In this document: piece after piece, positions 5,300-5,913 of the stretch
Position numbering within the stretch: the first letter of the stretch is position 1
Layout of the letters: the number at the start of each line of letters is the position of its first letter
DNA from: an uncultured Clostridia bacterium
Lineage (GTDB): Bacteria; Bacillota; Clostridia; TANB77; CAG-508
Length of the DNA stretch: 5,913 nt
Assembly: GCA_934179885.1 (NCBI GenBank)
Contig: CAKPQY010000052.1
Span: forward strand, 1-5,913
Direction of reading: 5' to 3'
Program-made: the position numbers and the translations under genes
The notes under the pieces: generated by a model
Seen by the model: the letters and a program-made list of their open reading frames with translations, nothing else
Told to the model about the DNA's origin: nothing
The model's database searches: none

Positions 5300-5902
5300 A
5301 TGATAGAAAGATATACTCAAGATGAAATTGAAAAATTAGTTCAAAGACTAAGGGATGACGGAGTAATTAGTGTTCCAACAGATACTGTATTTGGAATATG
5401 TGCTAGAATAAATTCAGAGATAGCACATGATAAATTAATAGCAGTAAAAAATCGTCCAATAAAAAAATCATTTCCTGTAATGTGTGCAAATGAAGAACAG
5501 ATAAAAAGTATAGCTATTATAAATGAGACGGCGGAAAAATTAATTAAATCATTCATGCCTGGCCCAATTACATTGGTATTAAAGAAAAAAAATGATTTAG
5601 CCGATTATGTAACAAATGGAAAAGATACCATTGCTATAAGAATGGCAACATCAGAAACACTGAAAAATTTAATTTTAAAATTAGAAAGTCCAATATTTAT
5701 GACAAGTGCTAATCAAAGTGGTGAATCTACTTGTATGAATTTAGATGAAATAGAAAAAAATTGCCCACTTTTAGATGGAATGATGGAGGGAAATGTAGTA
5801 TTTTCAAAAGGAAGTACAATTGTAGATTGTACTTCAAAAGAAATACAAATATTAAGAGAAGGACCGATAACAATAGAACAAATAAATAAAATAATAAATT
5901 AA
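5300..5902 (+). CDS. tsaC: L-threonylcarbamoyladenylate synthase, TsaC/YrdC type
   Basis: This 200-residue single-domain YrdC protein makes threonylcarbamoyl-AMP from threonine, bicarbonate and ATP, the first step of t6A37 formation on ANN-decoding tRNAs (then TsaB/D/E), in the cytoplasm. Signatures, numbered from M1 at base 5300: PTDTVFG (26-32), KNRP (50-53), MPGPITLVL (86-94), IAIRMA (111-116), TSANQSG (135-141), STIVDC (172-177) and ILREGPI (184-190). The central motif has A where VRxP proteins have P (R114-M-A116), a mild deviation. The long C-terminal Sua5 domain is absent, so this is the short TsaC form. A longer reading from TTG 5186 would cover the promoter and add no family sequence, so I chose ATG 5300, supported by AGAGGA 7 bases upstream. 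Confidence 0.92.
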   Translation: MIERYTQDEIEKLVQRLRDDGVISVPTDTVFGICARINSEIAHDKLIAVKNRPIKKSFPVMCANEEQIKSIAIINETAEKLIKSFMPGPITLVLKKKNDLADYVTNGKDTIAIRMATSETLKNLILKLESPIFMTSANQSGESTCMNLDEIEKNCPLLDGMMEGNVVFSKGSTIVDCTSKEIQILREGPITIEQINKIIN

Positions 5903-5913
5903 AGATGAGCGAC

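Noticed and set aside
5341..5556. Minus-strand open frame opposite tsaC
   Set aside because: Reverse reading of conserved YrdC sequence, with no start signal.

Overview
This is an AT-rich window (by eye about a quarter to 30% G+C) with compact genes, short spacers, AAGGAGG-type ribosome binding sites and mostly TAA stops. It suits a low-GC Gram-positive bacterium, such as a clostridial or uncultured gut Bacillota lineage. All 11 tryptophans that I counted in the intact genes are TGG, so nothing here calls for a recoded TGA. The species cannot be named from the window.

Left part (1-861): the 5' end of a ZIP-family metal transporter gene (zupT-like) is preceded by a 21-bp hairpin that buries its ribosome binding site. 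The gene is cut off right after its second metal-binding motif (HDIPEG). It runs into unrelated sequence holding scraps of at least two other reading frames, so this stretch looks like a recombination scar. A candidate extended -10 promoter lies in the scar, just before the next operon.

Middle part (848-3086): a 12-helix major facilitator transporter is followed after 3 bases by a TTG-started protein of the endonuclease/exonuclease/phosphatase (DNase I-like) fold. The pair is a tight operon. Behind it are the start of what looks like an ABC-exporter gene, frameshifted at a T run and then lost, and one more unrelated reading-frame scrap. The operon was therefore probably longer once.

Next (3087-4195): an intact RhuM-family gene of the accessory genome sits directly in this second scar, with its own probable promoter. 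An 11-bp perfect inverted repeat lies inside its coding sequence. It ends at a hairpin terminator placed to serve both convergent genes.

Right part (4201-5902): two more ordinary genes are divergently transcribed from back-to-back promoters. One is a MYG1-family DHH-type phosphoesterase/exonuclease (minus strand). The other is a TsaC/YrdC-family threonylcarbamoyl-AMP synthase (plus strand) for the t6A modification of tRNA.

Overall the window reads as a stable right flank joined to an accessory left half with repeated gene loss. No rRNA, tRNA, CRISPR array or complete insertion sequence was seen. I do not see a clearly new multi-gene system. The best leads are the ribosome-site hairpin at zupT, the transporter-phosphatase operon with its exporter remnant, and the RhuM gene in its scar.
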